The position numbers and the translations under genes are program-made. Below, piece after piece: positions 31,122 to 41,114 of a DNA stretch of 64,000 bases. Location: NCBI RefSeq assembly GCF_018619435.1, contig NZ_JAHFZF010000018.1:25618-89617 (forward strand). The letters run 5' to 3'. Positions within the stretch are counted from its first letter, which is position 1; every line of letters begins with the position of its first letter. This DNA is from Rhodoferax sp. U11-2br. Lineage in GTDB: Bacteria; Pseudomonadota; Gammaproteobacteria; Burkholderiales; Burkholderiaceae_C. The notes beneath the pieces were generated by a model that saw only the letters and a list, made by a program, of their open reading frames with translations, ran no database searches and had not been told where the DNA came from.

Positions 31122-33421
31122 TAGAAACTCGTTCCGATCTGAAATTGCATACTCTGGATTTTATCGCCATCGTATTTCTTCAAAGGTTTGGCAAAGGCCA
31201 GACGCAAGGGACCAACTGGCGAAATCCAGCTGATACCCACACCCGTCGAGGCACGCAAGGCACTGGCGTTCTCATTGATCGCCAGACCACCATTGTTGCC
31301 ACTGACCATACCGGCATCCACAAAACCGTACATGCGCAGTGAACGGTCATTGCCAGCACCGGGGAACGGTGTCAGCAACTCCAGATTCACATTCATCTTG
31401 CGGTTGCCACCGATGTGGGTGTCGCTGACATCCCTTGGCCCCAAGGTACCGGACTCGAAGCCTCGTACAGAGCCCAAACCACCACCATAAAAGTTCTTGA
31501 ACACCGGGTAAGAGCGCTCACCCATCACTTTGCCCACACCCACTTCGACGTTGAACGCCGCTGTGTACTGCTTGCTCAACGGAAGATACTGCTGGAACTG
31601 GTAGGTGGTGCGCAGGTAACGGGCATCGCCGGCAAACGACCACTCGGCATTGGCTTTCTGGTAACGGCCTTTGGTGGGTGCCAAGGCACTGTCGCGGCTG
31701 TCACGGGCCCAGCCCATGGTGAACGGAATGGCCGAACTGGAATACCCATATTCATCACCATAGGCTTTGTAAGAGGTGGGTAACAGCGTGCCAGGCTTGA
31801 TGGTCGTACTCTCGATCCCGGCACCAAAATACACCGTGTCAATCTCGGTAAAAGGCACCCCAAAACGAATGGCCGCCCCAGAGGACACCAGCTTGTAGTA
31901 GTCCTCATCCTCATAGGGGCTGGAGACTTTGCGATACACGTCCATGGTTCTGGAAACACCGTCATCCGTGAAATACGGGTCGGTGGTACTGATAACCAAG
32001 GATTGATTGCTATCGCTGGTGTTGATCTTGATGCCCAGTGAGTTACCGGAGCCAAACGCATTTTCCTGCGACAGCCCGAAGGACAAGCCCAAACCGTCAC
32101 CACTGGAAAAACCAGCGCCCAAACTCAGACTGCCCGTGGGCTTTTCGACCACGTTGAGCGTCAGATCCACCTGATCTTGTGCACCTGCCACCTCCTGTGT
32201 TTCCACTGACACATCGGAAAAGTAACCCAAACGGTCCACCCGATCACGAGACAAACGGATCTTGTCACCGTTGTACCAAGAGGCCTCCAGCTGACGGAAT
32301 TCACGCCGGACCACCACATCGCGGGTACGGGTGTTGCCCGCCACATTGATGTTGCGCACGTAAGCGCGCCGCGACGGATTGGCCTGCAGGGTCAAGGTCA
32401 CCAGGTTGTTGGTCCGGTCAATCTCAGGTACGGCCTCCACCCGGGCAAAGGCGTAACCAAAATTGCCAAAATAGTCTGTGAAAGCCTTGCTGGTTTTGGC
32501 CACTTCATCTGCGTTGTAGGCCTGGCCTGGGCGGATGGACACCAAAGACTTGAACTCATCGTCCTTGCCAAGGTAATTGCCAGCCAACTTGACACCGCTG
32601 ACCACAAATCGCTCACCTTCGGTGATGTTGATGGTGATGCCGATGTCAGTCTTGTTGGGGTCAATCGCCACCTGTGTCGAGTCGACCTTGAACTCCAGGT
32701 AACCACGCGCCAGGTAATAAGAACGCAAGGTCTCAATATCGGCATTCAACTTGGCACGCGAATAGCGGTTGGACTTGGTGTACCAGCTCATCCAGCCGCC
32801 GGTATCTAGGTCAAACAGGTCGCGCAAGGTGGATTCACTGAACACCTTGTTGCCCACAATGTGAATCTCGCTGATCTTGGCAGGTTCACCTTCGTTCACG
32901 GTAAAGGTCAGGTTAACCCGGTTACGTTCAATCGGCGTCACCGTGGTTACCACCTGGGCCGCGTACAGGCTGCGGTTGATGTACTGGCGTTTGAGTTCCT
33001 GCTCAGCGCGGTCAAGTTGAGCCTTATCGAAGGGTCTACCATCAGCCAGACCCACATCACGCAGCGACTTGATCAGCACCTCCTTGTCAAACTCCTTGGT
33101 GCCGACGAACTCCACGTCTGCCACGGTGGGACGCTCCTCGACCACCACCACCAGCACATCACCGTTGATGTCAATACGCACATCCTTGAACAAGCCCAGG
33201 GCAAACAGGGCACGAATCGCTGCTGAGCCTTTGTCATCGTTGTAGGTATCACCGACTTGCACCGGCATGGACACAAACACGGTGCCCGGCTCAACACGCT
33301 GCAAACCTTCAATGCGGATATCACGGACAGTGAAGGGGTCAACAGCCCAAGCCGATGGAGCGGCCATTACCAAAGCGGCCACCGCAGCGAGTGCGTTCAG
33401 GCGAAAACGATTGAGTTGCAT
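31121..33421 (-). CDS. bamA: Outer-membrane protein assembly factor BamA
   Basis: Core of the BAM complex that folds beta-barrel proteins into the outer membrane. From ATG 33421 the protein has 766 aa: a signal peptide ending SAWA (about 26), five POTRA domains (from FTVRDIRIEGLQRVEPGTVF), and a 16-strand barrel with the conserved VRGFESGTLGPRDVS loop and terminal phenylalanine (QFQIGTSF). A further upstream frame start at 33463 gives a non-signal-like extension and was rejected. It is followed by ompH and preceded by rseP, the usual order. Confidence 0.97.
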   Translation of the reverse strand: MQLNRFRLNALAAVAALVMAAPSAWAVDPFTVRDIRIEGLQRVEPGTVFVSMPVQVGDTYNDDKGSAAIRALFALGLFKDVRIDINGDVLVVVVEERPTVADVEFVGTKEFDKEVLIKSLRDVGLADGRPFDKAQLDRAEQELKRQYINRSLYAAQVVTTVTPIERNRVNLTFTVNEGEPAKISEIHIVGNKVFSESTLRDLFDLDTGGWMSWYTKSNRYSRAKLNADIETLRSYYLARGYLEFKVDSTQVAIDPNKTDIGITINITEGERFVVSGVKLAGNYLGKDDEFKSLVSIRPGQAYNADEVAKTSKAFTDYFGNFGYAFARVEAVPEIDRTNNLVTLTLQANPSRRAYVRNINVAGNTRTRDVVVRREFRQLEASWYNGDKIRLSRDRVDRLGYFSDVSVETQEVAGAQDQVDLTLNVVEKPTGSLSLGAGFSSGDGLGLSFGLSQENAFGSGNSLGIKINTSDSNQSLVISTTDPYFTDDGVSRTMDVYRKVSSPYEDEDYYKLVSSGAAIRFGVPFTEIDTVYFGAGIESTTIKPGTLLPTSYKAYGDEYGYSSSAIPFTMGWARDSRDSALAPTKGRYQKANAEWSFAGDARYLRTTYQFQQYLPLSKQYTAAFNVEVGVGKVMGERSYPVFKNFYGGGLGSVRGFESGTLGPRDVSDTHIGGNRKMNVNLELLTPFPGAGNDRSLRMYGFVDAGMVSGNNGGLAINENASALRASTGVGISWISPVGPLRLAFAKPLKKYDGDKIQSMQFQIGTSF

Positions 33422-33466
33422 GGTGAAAATGAAGAAATGTAGGTTGTGCAAACAGCACAACAAGAA

Positions 33467-34825
33467 TTAACCGAGCAAGCGGGAAAGATCGTTAAAAAGG
33501 GCGACAGACATCATCAGGATCAAAATCGCAATGCCTCCTTGTTGCAGACGTTCCATCCAGCGTTCGGACACCGGCTTACCTGTAGCGCCCTCCCAAAGAT
33601 AATACATCAGGTGCCCACCGTCGAGCACCGGCAGCGGCAACAGGTTCAGCACTCCCAGACTGACGCTGACCAGCGCCAGAAACGTCAGGTATTGGATCAC
33701 ACCCATGCCAGCCGATTTGCCAGCATAGTCGGCAATCGTCAGCGGACCACTGATGTTTTTGATGGACGCCTGCCCCACCAACATCTTGCCCATCATCTTG
33801 AGCGTCAACACCGAAATGTCCCAGGTCTGGACCACGCCGCGCCAAATCCCATCCAGCGGCCCATAACTCACCGTGACCATGGCTGGGCGGGAGCCAACGA
33901 AGCCACCGATGCGCCCAATCGTTTGAGCACCATCAAGCACCGTTTTTGGGGTCACGCTCAACTCCAGCAACTGGTCCCCACGCAGCACCTTCCAACGCTG
34001 GGTCTTTGTCTGCCCCTGGCTGGCGGAGTTGCGAATGACACTGCGCAGTTGTTGTCCATCGATGATGGGCTGGCCATCCACCGACTGCACCTCATCACCC
34101 TCACGCAAACCTGCCAGCGCCGCTGCACCGTCAGCCTGCAGTTCACCCATGGTTGGTCGGGTCAGGGGCATGGCAATGCCTATGCTTCTGAACAACTCGG
34201 CATCCACCTGGCTGCTCTCAAGTGTGGACAAGGGCAACTGCAGCTCGCGTTCGGTGTTGCTGGCACCAGACACCACCAGGCTGACATCTTCACCATCCAT
34301 CGCGCCACGCGTTAACGCCCAGCGAACGTCCTCAAACGAGTCCACCTGCGTCAGTTCAGCCCCCGTGGTACCCATGCGAAGGACACGCTCCCCGCCCACC
34401 AAGCCCGCTTTGGCGGCCAGAGAAGCGGCCGGGGGCGGACTCAGAATGGCTTCGGGCAAAAGCACACCCATCCAGTTGACCAGCGCGTACAACAACACCG
34501 CCAGCAGCAAATTGGCAGCCGGGCCCGCCGCCACAATCGCGGCCCGACGGCGCAAGGACTGGGTGTTGAAGGCCATGTGTTTCAGCGCAGGCTCTACCGG
34601 GCCTTCGCGCTCATCGAGCATCTTGACAAAACCACCCACCGGAAACAGTGCCAACACGAATTCAGTGGACGTTGGTGTGGCTTGCCAACGCAACAGCGGC
34701 TTGCCAAAACCGATGGAGAACCGCAGCACCTTGACACCACAGGCCACCGCCATCCGGTAATGACCGTACTCATGGATCGCAATCAGCAGCGCAATCGCCA
34801 CCAGAAAGGCGGGAAGGGTCAACAT
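33467..34825 (-). CDS. rseP: Site-2 intramembrane protease RseP
   Basis: Zinc intramembrane protease that cleaves anti-sigma factors and remnant signal peptides. 452 aa; HEYGH (18-22) in the first membrane helix gives two zinc ligands and the catalytic Glu, and PLPVLDGGHLMYYL near residue 395 gives the third. Two PDZ-like regions lie between (VGGERVLRMGTTGAELTQVD and LREGDEVQSVDGQPIIDGQQ). In iron signalling, RseP is also the protease that releases FecI-type sigma factors, so it could act on the fusion protein encoded at 21874-23160. Confidence 0.96.
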   Translation of the reverse strand: MLTLPAFLVAIALLIAIHEYGHYRMAVACGVKVLRFSIGFGKPLLRWQATPTSTEFVLALFPVGGFVKMLDEREGPVEPALKHMAFNTQSLRRRAAIVAAGPAANLLLAVLLYALVNWMGVLLPEAILSPPPAASLAAKAGLVGGERVLRMGTTGAELTQVDSFEDVRWALTRGAMDGEDVSLVVSGASNTERELQLPLSTLESSQVDAELFRSIGIAMPLTRPTMGELQADGAAALAGLREGDEVQSVDGQPIIDGQQLRSVIRNSASQGQTKTQRWKVLRGDQLLELSVTPKTVLDGAQTIGRIGGFVGSRPAMVTVSYGPLDGIWRGVVQTWDISVLTLKMMGKMLVGQASIKNISGPLTIADYAGKSAGMGVIQYLTFLALVSVSLGVLNLLPLPVLDGGHLMYYLWEGATGKPVSERWMERLQQGGIAILILMMSVALFNDLSRLLG

Positions 34826-34846
34826 ACGAAAGTGGTTGGCCGGCGG

Positions 34847-36058
34847 TCAGCGGCCAAGGCGTTGCACCACGGACTCAGCCGCACGGCGCGACAAAGCATC
34901 CAGCGCCAACAAGTCATCCAGCGACCGAGGTGGACTGGGAAGTAAAGCAGCCAAAGTATCCAAGTTGACCGCATGGATCTGATCAAAACGGATGTTTCCC
35001 GCCAGAAAGGCGGCCACAGCCACTTCGTTGGCGGCATTTAACACCGCCGTGCTGCCCGGTGCGGCGTCCAGCACGGACCAGGCCAGTTTTAGCCCTGGGA
35101 AACGTTCTGCATGTCCATGGGAATCGATAGACTCAAAACTCATATCCGCCATGCGGCTGAAGTCCAGCGCCGTGGCGCCCGAGGTCACGCGGTCCGGCCA
35201 GGACAACCCGTAGGCAATCGGCACTTTCATGTCGGGGGTGCCGAGTTGAGCAATGACAGAGTTGTCGCGGTACTGCACCATCGAGTGAATCACGCTTTGC
35301 GGGTGGATCACCACCTCAATTTGGGCAGGCAACACGCCAAACAGGTACTTGGCTTCGATCACTTCCAGCGCCTTGTTCATCATCGTGGCCGAGTCCACTG
35401 AGATCTTGCGCCCCATCACCCAGTTCGGATGGGCACAGGCCTGATCGGGCGTGATGATGGCAAATTCGGCAGGGTCACGACGGCGAAACGGCCCACCAGA
35501 GGCAGTCAGGATGATTTTGTTGATCTGGCTGGCCCACATGCTGGCATCGTCCGGCAGCGACTGAAAAACCGCCGAATGTTCGCTGTCGATCGGCAACAGC
35601 TTGGCGCCACCGTCCGCCACGGCTGCAAGAAAATAGTCGCCCCCCACCACCAGCGCTTCTTTGTTGGCCAGCAGCAAACGTTTACCCGCACGTGCGGCGG
35701 CCAGGCAAGAGGCCAGACCGGCGGCACCCACAATGGCCGCCATGACGGTGTCCACCTGGGCATGGCCCGCTATTTCTTCAATAGCTTCAGGCCCATACAG
35801 AACGCGGGTTGGAAGTGCATTCTCCTTGCATTTTCGCTCAAGAACCTTGCCATGCTCAACACTGGCCATGACCGCAAACACCGGCTTGAACTGCGCACAT
35901 TGCGCCAACATCTTGTCAACCTGGGTTGATGCGCTCAGGGCAAACACCTCAAAACGCTCGGGATGCAGTGCGATGACTTCCAGCGTGCTGACACCAATCG
36001 ATCCGGTGGAGCCCAGAATCGCCACACGTTGTTTTGTCAGTCCGGTTTGTTCTGTCAT
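34847..36058 (-). CDS. dxr: 1-deoxy-D-xylulose 5-phosphate reductoisomerase
   Basis: Second enzyme of the MEP isoprenoid pathway, NADPH- and metal-dependent; fosmidomycin target. 403 aa from ATG 36058. Motifs: VAILGSTGSIGVSTLEV (nucleotide binding), LLANKEALVVGG, LLPIDSEHSAVFQSL, TASGGPFRRR and PKISVDSATMMNKALEVIEA-like (here RKISVDSATMMNKALEVIEA). It lies between cdsA and rseP. Confidence 0.97.
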   Translation of the reverse strand: MTEQTGLTKQRVAILGSTGSIGVSTLEVIALHPERFEVFALSASTQVDKMLAQCAQFKPVFAVMASVEHGKVLERKCKENALPTRVLYGPEAIEEIAGHAQVDTVMAAIVGAAGLASCLAAARAGKRLLLANKEALVVGGDYFLAAVADGGAKLLPIDSEHSAVFQSLPDDASMWASQINKIILTASGGPFRRRDPAEFAIITPDQACAHPNWVMGRKISVDSATMMNKALEVIEAKYLFGVLPAQIEVVIHPQSVIHSMVQYRDNSVIAQLGTPDMKVPIAYGLSWPDRVTSGATALDFSRMADMSFESIDSHGHAERFPGLKLAWSVLDAAPGSTAVLNAANEVAVAAFLAGNIRFDQIHAVNLDTLAALLPSPPRSLDDLLALDALSRRAAESVVQRLGR

Positions 36059-36067
36059 GACCACTTC

Positions 36068-36913
36068 TCAGAAAGATACCAACACCATTGCCAGTGGCAG
36101 CGTGGGCAGCAACGCATCAACCCGGTCCAGCACACCACCATGTCCAGGCAACAGGGCGCTGCTGTCCTTCACGCCAGCGCTGCGTTTCACCAGCGACTCG
36201 ACCAGATCACCCACCACACTCATGGCGGCCATAAACACCACAGCCACCACCATGAAACCCCAACCCCGCTCACCCAGCAGGGAGTAAAAACTCGGTGTAC
36301 TGGCGCCGTTGGCGGTATCGGCATAACGCCAAACACAAGCCATCAGGATCACTCCTGCCATACCACCCCAGACACCCTCCCAACTTTTGCCGGGACTGAT
36401 GGAGACCGCCAGCTTGCGGCGGGTGAAACGCCCGCCCAGGGCTCGGCCAGAAAAATACGCGCCAATGTCTGCCATCCAGACCAAGGCCAGCACCGACAAC
36501 AGGAAATTGATACCCAATAGACGCGCCTGCACCACAGCCAGCCAGGTCAGGCACAGGGCGAGCAAGCCCAGCAGCAGGCGCACCGGACGCGCCACCCGGG
36601 ACCACGCCGGAACACCCGCCTTGAGCATCCAAGCCCCGCCCAGCACCCAGAACGTACCCGTCAACAACCAGACACGTGGCCACGCATCCACCAATACGCC
36701 TGTCCACCACATCCAGAGACATGACAACACACACACACACCCAGCGACCAGCGACAAGGACATGCTCAAACCATTCATGCGTGCCCATTCCCAGCCAGCG
36801 GCTGCAATAAAAACCGCCGCAATCAGAAAAAAAGGTTCAGGTTGTGTGTAAAAGAGTGCTGGTAACAGCACCATCAACAGCACCAGGGCAGTCAGTACCC
36901 GTTGTTTGAGCAT
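36068..36913 (-). CDS. cdsA: Phosphatidate cytidylyltransferase
   Basis: Makes CDP-diacylglycerol from phosphatidate, the branch point for phospholipids. 281 aa, polytopic inner-membrane protein with about seven or eight helices. The C-terminal signature is visible as SVVGDLVESLVKRSAGVKDS then SALLPGHGGVLDRVD. Starts with ATG 36913, six bases after uppS. Upstream of dxr in the conserved block. Confidence 0.95.
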   Translation of the reverse strand: MLKQRVLTALVLLMVLLPALFYTQPEPFFLIAAVFIAAAGWEWARMNGLSMSLSLVAGCVCVLSCLWMWWTGVLVDAWPRVWLLTGTFWVLGGAWMLKAGVPAWSRVARPVRLLLGLLALCLTWLAVVQARLLGINFLLSVLALVWMADIGAYFSGRALGGRFTRRKLAVSISPGKSWEGVWGGMAGVILMACVWRYADTANGASTPSFYSLLGERGWGFMVVAVVFMAAMSVVGDLVESLVKRSAGVKDSSALLPGHGGVLDRVDALLPTLPLAMVLVSF

Positions 36914-36919
36914 GGCAGA

Positions 36920-37648
36920 CTAGCGCTCGCCCGTCGAGACGGGTTCGCCGTCGAGCTGGTCCGAGGTCATGCCAAAGCGCCGCTCACGCTGGGCAAACGA
37001 GGTGATGGCTTGGTCCAGCGCAGCCTCGTCAAAATCAGGCCACAACACATCGGTGAAAAAGAACTCGGAGTAAGCACCTTGCCAGAGCAGGAAGTTGCTC
37101 ATGCGGTGTTCACCACCGGTACGGATCAACAGATCGGGGTCGGGCACATGCGCCAGCGCCATGGCACTGTTCAAGTTGTCCTCGGTAAGAGGCAAACCCT
37201 GATCGGCCACCTTTCGCGCCGCCTGGGCAATGTCCCAACGACCGCCGTAATTAAAACAGGCATTGAGAATCAATCGGGAATTACCAGCTGTGGCAGTCTC
37301 GCCCTCTTCCATGCTTCGCAACACCCGAGGAGACAGGCCGCGACGGTCACCCACAAAACGCAATTGAACACCCGCAGCCTTGAGTTGGTTCACCTCACGC
37401 ATCAGTGCCATGGCAAACAGGTCCATCAGACCCGACACCTCTTCTGTGGGGCGTTTCCAGTTCTCGGATGAAAAAGCAAACACCGTGAGCACCCGAACGC
37501 CTCTGGCATCACAGGCTTTGGCGCAACGTTTGAGCGACTCAACACCTTGTCGATGTCCAGCAATGCGCGGCAAAAACCGCTTGTTCGCCCAGCGTCCATT
37601 GCCATCCATCACGATGGCAATGTGGTGAGGCACCTGGTCGTAGGCCAT
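36920..37648 (-). CDS. uppS: Undecaprenyl diphosphate synthase (cis-prenyltransferase)
   Basis: Extends farnesyl diphosphate to the C55 lipid carrier for cell-wall synthesis. 242 aa. Motifs: HIAIVMDGNGRWANKRFLPR (catalytic Asp), GHRQGVESLKRCAKAC, TVFAFSSENWKRP, and RTGGEHRMSNFLLWQGAYSE. Six bases separate it from the frr stop region upstream, consistent with one operon. Confidence 0.97.
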   Translation of the reverse strand: MAYDQVPHHIAIVMDGNGRWANKRFLPRIAGHRQGVESLKRCAKACDARGVRVLTVFAFSSENWKRPTEEVSGLMDLFAMALMREVNQLKAAGVQLRFVGDRRGLSPRVLRSMEEGETATAGNSRLILNACFNYGGRWDIAQAARKVADQGLPLTEDNLNSAMALAHVPDPDLLIRTGGEHRMSNFLLWQGAYSEFFFTDVLWPDFDEAALDQAITSFAQRERRFGMTSDQLDGEPVSTGER

Positions 37649-37654
37649 GGCCGG

Positions 37655-38215
37655 TCAGACCGCCATGATGTCTTGTTCTTTGCTTGCCACCAACTGATCA
37701 ATGACTACAATGTGTTTATCGGTCACTTTTTGAATATCAGCCTCGCAGCGCTTTTGCTCATCCTCTGAGGCCAACTTATCCTTCACCAACTTTTTCACCG
37801 CCTCATTGGCGTCACGGCGCAGGTTACGCACCGCAATTTTGGCGGTCTCACCTTCACTCCGAACCACTTTGGTGAGCTCCTTGCGGCGCTCCTCAGACAT
37901 GGCAGGCATTGGCACACGAATCAAATCCCCCATGGATGACGGGTTCAAACCCAAGTCACTGTCACGAATGGCTTTTTCAATCTTGGCACCTAAGCCTTTT
38001 TCCCAGGGTTGCACACTCAGTGTGCGGGAATCGAGCAAGGACACATTGGCCACCTGAGTAATAGGCACCATTGCGCCGTAGTAATCCACATGCACCGTGT
38101 CCAGAATGGCCGGATTCACTCGCCCCGTACGAATCTTGGTCAAGTTGTGTTGAAACGCAGCAATGGACTGGTCCATCTTGGCTTCGGCAGTCCGCTTGAC
38201 ATCTGCAATTGGCAT
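37655..38215 (-). CDS. frr: Ribosome recycling factor
   Basis: Splits post-termination ribosomes together with EF-G. 186 aa, near-universal length. Motifs: [40 protein letters not shown] and [15 protein letters not shown]. Follows pyrH on the same strand. Confidence 0.97.
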   Translation of the reverse strand: MPIADVKRTAEAKMDQSIAAFQHNLTKIRTGRVNPAILDTVHVDYYGAMVPITQVANVSLLDSRTLSVQPWEKGLGAKIEKAIRDSDLGLNPSSMGDLIRVPMPAMSEERRKELTKVVRSEGETAKIAVRNLRRDANEAVKKLVKDKLASEDEQKRCEADIQKVTDKHIVVIDQLVASKEQDIMAV

Positions 38216-38269
38216 CTTCTACTCCTCACTCCACAGTCATCATTTCAGCAAAAGCGAATTGTCGCTCGC

Positions 38270-38992
38270 TTATGCGTACACCAGGGTACCTTCGTCTTCA
38301 CCCAGAACCACCCGTTTGAGTGCACCATTCTTGAAAATCGAAAAGACCTTGATGGGCAACTTCTGGTCTCGGCACAACGCAAAAGCCGTAGCATCCATGA
38401 TGCCCAGGTTTTGCGAGATCGCATCATCAAAAGATATTTTGCTGTAACGCGTTGCTGTTGGATCCTTCTTAGGATCAGCCGAATAAACACCATCCACCTT
38501 GGTCGCTTTGAGCACAATTTGGGCTCCAATTTCCGCACCACGCAATGCCGCAGCCGTGTCAGTGGTGAAAAAAGGATTGCCCGTACCGGCCGCAAAAATG
38601 ACCACTTTACCCTCTTCCAGGTATTGCAAAGCTTTGGGTCGGACATAAGGCTCAACCACCTGCTCAATGGCAATGGCCGACATCACCCGAGCCGTCAACC
38701 CAGCCTTGTTCATGGTGTCACCCAAGGCCAGCGAATTCATGACCGTGGCCAACATTCCCATGTAGTCGGCCGTCGCCCGGTCCATACCCACCGAGCCACC
38801 GGCCACACCCCTGAAAATGTTGCCACCACCAATCACCACAGCCACCTCAACCCCCAATTGAGTCACTTCCACAATCTCATCCACCATGCGCACGATGGTG
38901 TTGCGATTGATGCCAAACTGGTCATCCCCCATGAGCGCCTCTCCTGACAGCTTGAGCAAAATGCGCTTGTAAGCAGGTTTGGCAATTGTCAT
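38270..38992 (-). CDS. pyrH: UMP kinase
   Basis: Phosphorylates UMP to UDP; hexameric amino-acid-kinase-fold enzyme. 240 aa. Motifs: [20 protein letters not shown] at the N-terminus, [20 protein letters not shown], and [20 protein letters not shown]. Lies between tsf and frr. Confidence 0.97.
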   Translation of the reverse strand: MTIAKPAYKRILLKLSGEALMGDDQFGINRNTIVRMVDEIVEVTQLGVEVAVVIGGGNIFRGVAGGSVGMDRATADYMGMLATVMNSLALGDTMNKAGLTARVMSAIAIEQVVEPYVRPKALQYLEEGKVVIFAAGTGNPFFTTDTAAALRGAEIGAQIVLKATKVDGVYSADPKKDPTATRYSKISFDDAISQNLGIMDATAFALCRDQKLPIKVFSIFKNGALKRVVLGEDEGTLVYA

Positions 38993-39055
38993 GAGATGCT
39001 CCTTTTGAATGGGGTTGATGGATAAACGACCTGGGTGGCAGGAAGGAACTGCCGA

Positions 39056-39979
39056 TCAAGCAGCTTGTTTGGCGGCAGCGACCTGGGCAGCCACCTCGGC
39101 AGCGAAGTCATCCACCTTCTTCTCAATGCCTTCACCAACAACGTACAAGGTGAAGGATTTCACCTGCGTTGCCGATGCCTTGAGCATTTGCTCAACACTC
39201 TGTTTGTCATTTTTGACAAACGGTTGATTGAAGAGAGAGACTTCTTTGAGGTACTTCTGCACACCACCTTCGATGCGCTTAGCCACGATTTCAGCAGACT
39301 GCACAGGTTTGCCAGCGGCGGTAGCCACAGCTGCATCTTCAGCTGCCTTGGCTGCTGCCACCGAGCGCTCGCGCGCCACCAGATCCGCAGGCACATCGTC
39401 ACTGGACAAAGCCACAGGCTTCATGGCAGCGACGTGCATAGCCACGTCTTTGGCGGCAGCTTCATCACCGTCGAACTCGACCACCACACCAATGCGGGTG
39501 CCGTGCAAATAGGAAGCCAGCTTGTTGCCCGCAGCGAAGCGCTTGAAACGGCGAAAGCTCATGTTTTCACCGATCTTGCCAATCAAACCCTTGCGGACAT
39601 CTTCCAAGGTGGGGCCAAAACCTTCTTGCGCATAGGCGCAAGCACCCAAGGCTTCCAGGTCTGCAGGGTTGTTCTTGACAATCAGCAAAGCAGCAGCATT
39701 GGCCAAAGCCAAGAAACTGTCATTTTTGGTGACAAAGTCGGTTTCGCAGTTAACTTCCAACAAAGCACCCACATCACCCTCTACGGCGTAAGTCACAACA
39801 CCCTCAGCCGTCACACGGCTGGAGGCCTTGCCCGCCTTGCTGCCCAGACGAACACGCAAAATTTCTTCAGCCTTGGCCATATCGCCTTCAGCCTCGGTCA
39901 GCGCACGTTTGCACTCCATCATGGGGGCATCGGTCTTGCCACGCAGTTCAGCCACCATGCTTGCGGTAATTGCAGCCAT
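39056..39979 (-). CDS. tsf: Elongation factor Ts
   Basis: Nucleotide-exchange factor for EF-Tu. 307 aa (E. coli 283). N-terminal UBA-like part [20 protein letters not shown] then [20 protein letters not shown]; the core motif [20 protein letters not shown] is clear. A terminator-like hairpin lies between rpsB and this gene, so tsf may be expressed partly by read-through. Confidence 0.97.
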   Translation of the reverse strand: MAAITASMVAELRGKTDAPMMECKRALTEAEGDMAKAEEILRVRLGSKAGKASSRVTAEGVVTYAVEGDVGALLEVNCETDFVTKNDSFLALANAAALLIVKNNPADLEALGACAYAQEGFGPTLEDVRKGLIGKIGENMSFRRFKRFAAGNKLASYLHGTRIGVVVEFDGDEAAAKDVAMHVAAMKPVALSSDDVPADLVARERSVAAAKAAEDAAVATAAGKPVQSAEIVAKRIEGGVQKYLKEVSLFNQPFVKNDKQSVEQMLKASATQVKSFTLYVVGEGIEKKVDDFAAEVAAQVAAAKQAA

Positions 39980-40020
39980 TTGTATCTCCGGATTCAGTTC
40001 AGTCAGTTAAAAATCGAATT

Positions 40021-40051
40021 AAAAAAAAGGGGCACCCAAGCCCCCTTTTTT
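40021..40051 (-). terminator. Hairpin with T-run between rpsB and tsf
   Basis: On the minus strand GGGGGC, a six-base loop and GCCCC are followed by eight T (bases 40021-40028 on the plus strand are A). This is a good intrinsic terminator or attenuator about 15 bases after the rpsB stop, which would lower tsf and downstream expression relative to S2. Confidence 0.75.
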
Positions 40052-40066
40052 GGGGTCGCAAGAACC

Positions 40067-40819
40067 TCAGGCAGTCGCCTCGTTCACTTCCACAAATTCG
40101 TCAGCACTCTCAGCAGCCACAGCCTTGACCACATCATCAATCGCATTGGCACGACCTTCAATGATGGCATCCGCAATACCACGCGCATACAGCGTCACAG
40201 CTTTGGAAGAGTCATCATTACCCGGAATCACGTAATCAATGCCTTCTGGGGAATGGTTGGAGTCAACCACAGCCACCAGCGGAATACCCAGCTTCTTGGC
40301 TTCAGCAATTGCAATCTTGTGGTAACCCACATCGATGACAAAAATGGCATCAGGTAACACGGTCATATCCTGGATACCACCAATGTCTTTTTCGAGCTTT
40401 TCCAACTCGCGAGCAAACATCAACTGCTCTTTCTTGCTCATAGCATCCAGACCAGCTTCTTGCTGCGTCTTCATGTCTTTGAGGCGTTTGATGGAGGTCT
40501 TGACCGTCTTGAAGTTGGTCAACATACCACCCAACCAGCGCTGATCAACATAAGGCACACCAGCGCGCTGCGCCTCAAGAGCCACGGTTTCACGCGCTTG
40601 GCGCTTGGTACCCACCATCAGCACCGTGCCGCGCTTTGCGGAAATTTGGCGCACAAACTTGGCAGCCTCCTGAAACATCGGGAGAGATTTTTCCAGGTTA
40701 ATGATGTGAATTTTGTTGCGATGGCCAAAAATGAAGGGGGCCATCTTGGGATTCCAGAAGCGGGTTTGGTGACCAAAGTGGACGCCTGCTTCCAGCATGT
40801 CGCGCATAGTAACTGCCAT
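40067..40819 (-). CDS. rpsB: 30S ribosomal protein S2
   Basis: Small-subunit ribosomal protein. From ATG 40819 ([20 protein letters not shown]) it has 250 aa; an in-frame start four codons upstream is unlikely. Motifs: [36 protein letters not shown] and [20 protein letters not shown]. First gene of the long minus-strand block. Confidence 0.98.
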   Translation of the reverse strand: MAVTMRDMLEAGVHFGHQTRFWNPKMAPFIFGHRNKIHIINLEKSLPMFQEAAKFVRQISAKRGTVLMVGTKRQARETVALEAQRAGVPYVDQRWLGGMLTNFKTVKTSIKRLKDMKTQQEAGLDAMSKKEQLMFARELEKLEKDIGGIQDMTVLPDAIFVIDVGYHKIAIAEAKKLGIPLVAVVDSNHSPEGIDYVIPGNDDSSKAVTLYARGIADAIIEGRANAIDDVVKAVAAESADEFVEVNEATA

Positions 40820-41114
40820 ATATAACTCCAAAGGTTAAGTCTAAAATCCAGCTCGTTTTGCATTGACCAAACATCTGTCTGCCTGGCCACCACAACACCT
40901 TGATGAGGCTGGTTTGCGATTTGCTTTGCACTGCACCAGCATCTTGCCAGCACCATCTACAAAGCCTGTCAAGTATAGCATTGCTGACGCCAGCTCACCT
41001 CCTCACCCAATCGGGTACGCGGGTTACCCAGACAACAAATACCCTAGACTATCGGCTTAACAGGCAATATTTGAAAAGATGAGGCCGTACGACCCGACGC
41101 GCGAGTGTTAGAAC
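40820..41114. promoter_or_regulatory. Intergenic region holding the rpsB leader and promoter
   Basis: 295 bases between the divergent rpsB and HDOD genes. The rpsB side should carry its promoter and an untranslated leader; in proteobacteria S2 often regulates this leader. On the minus strand a TATACT (complement of 40975-40980) could be a -10 element, but I see no matching -35. The HDOD side shows no clear promoter. Confidence 0.35.

Noticed and set aside
39035..40357. A 440-residue plus-strand frame antisense to tsf and rpsB
   Set aside because: It crosses two essential genes and their terminator; the protein is Ser/His-rich with no recognisable pattern.
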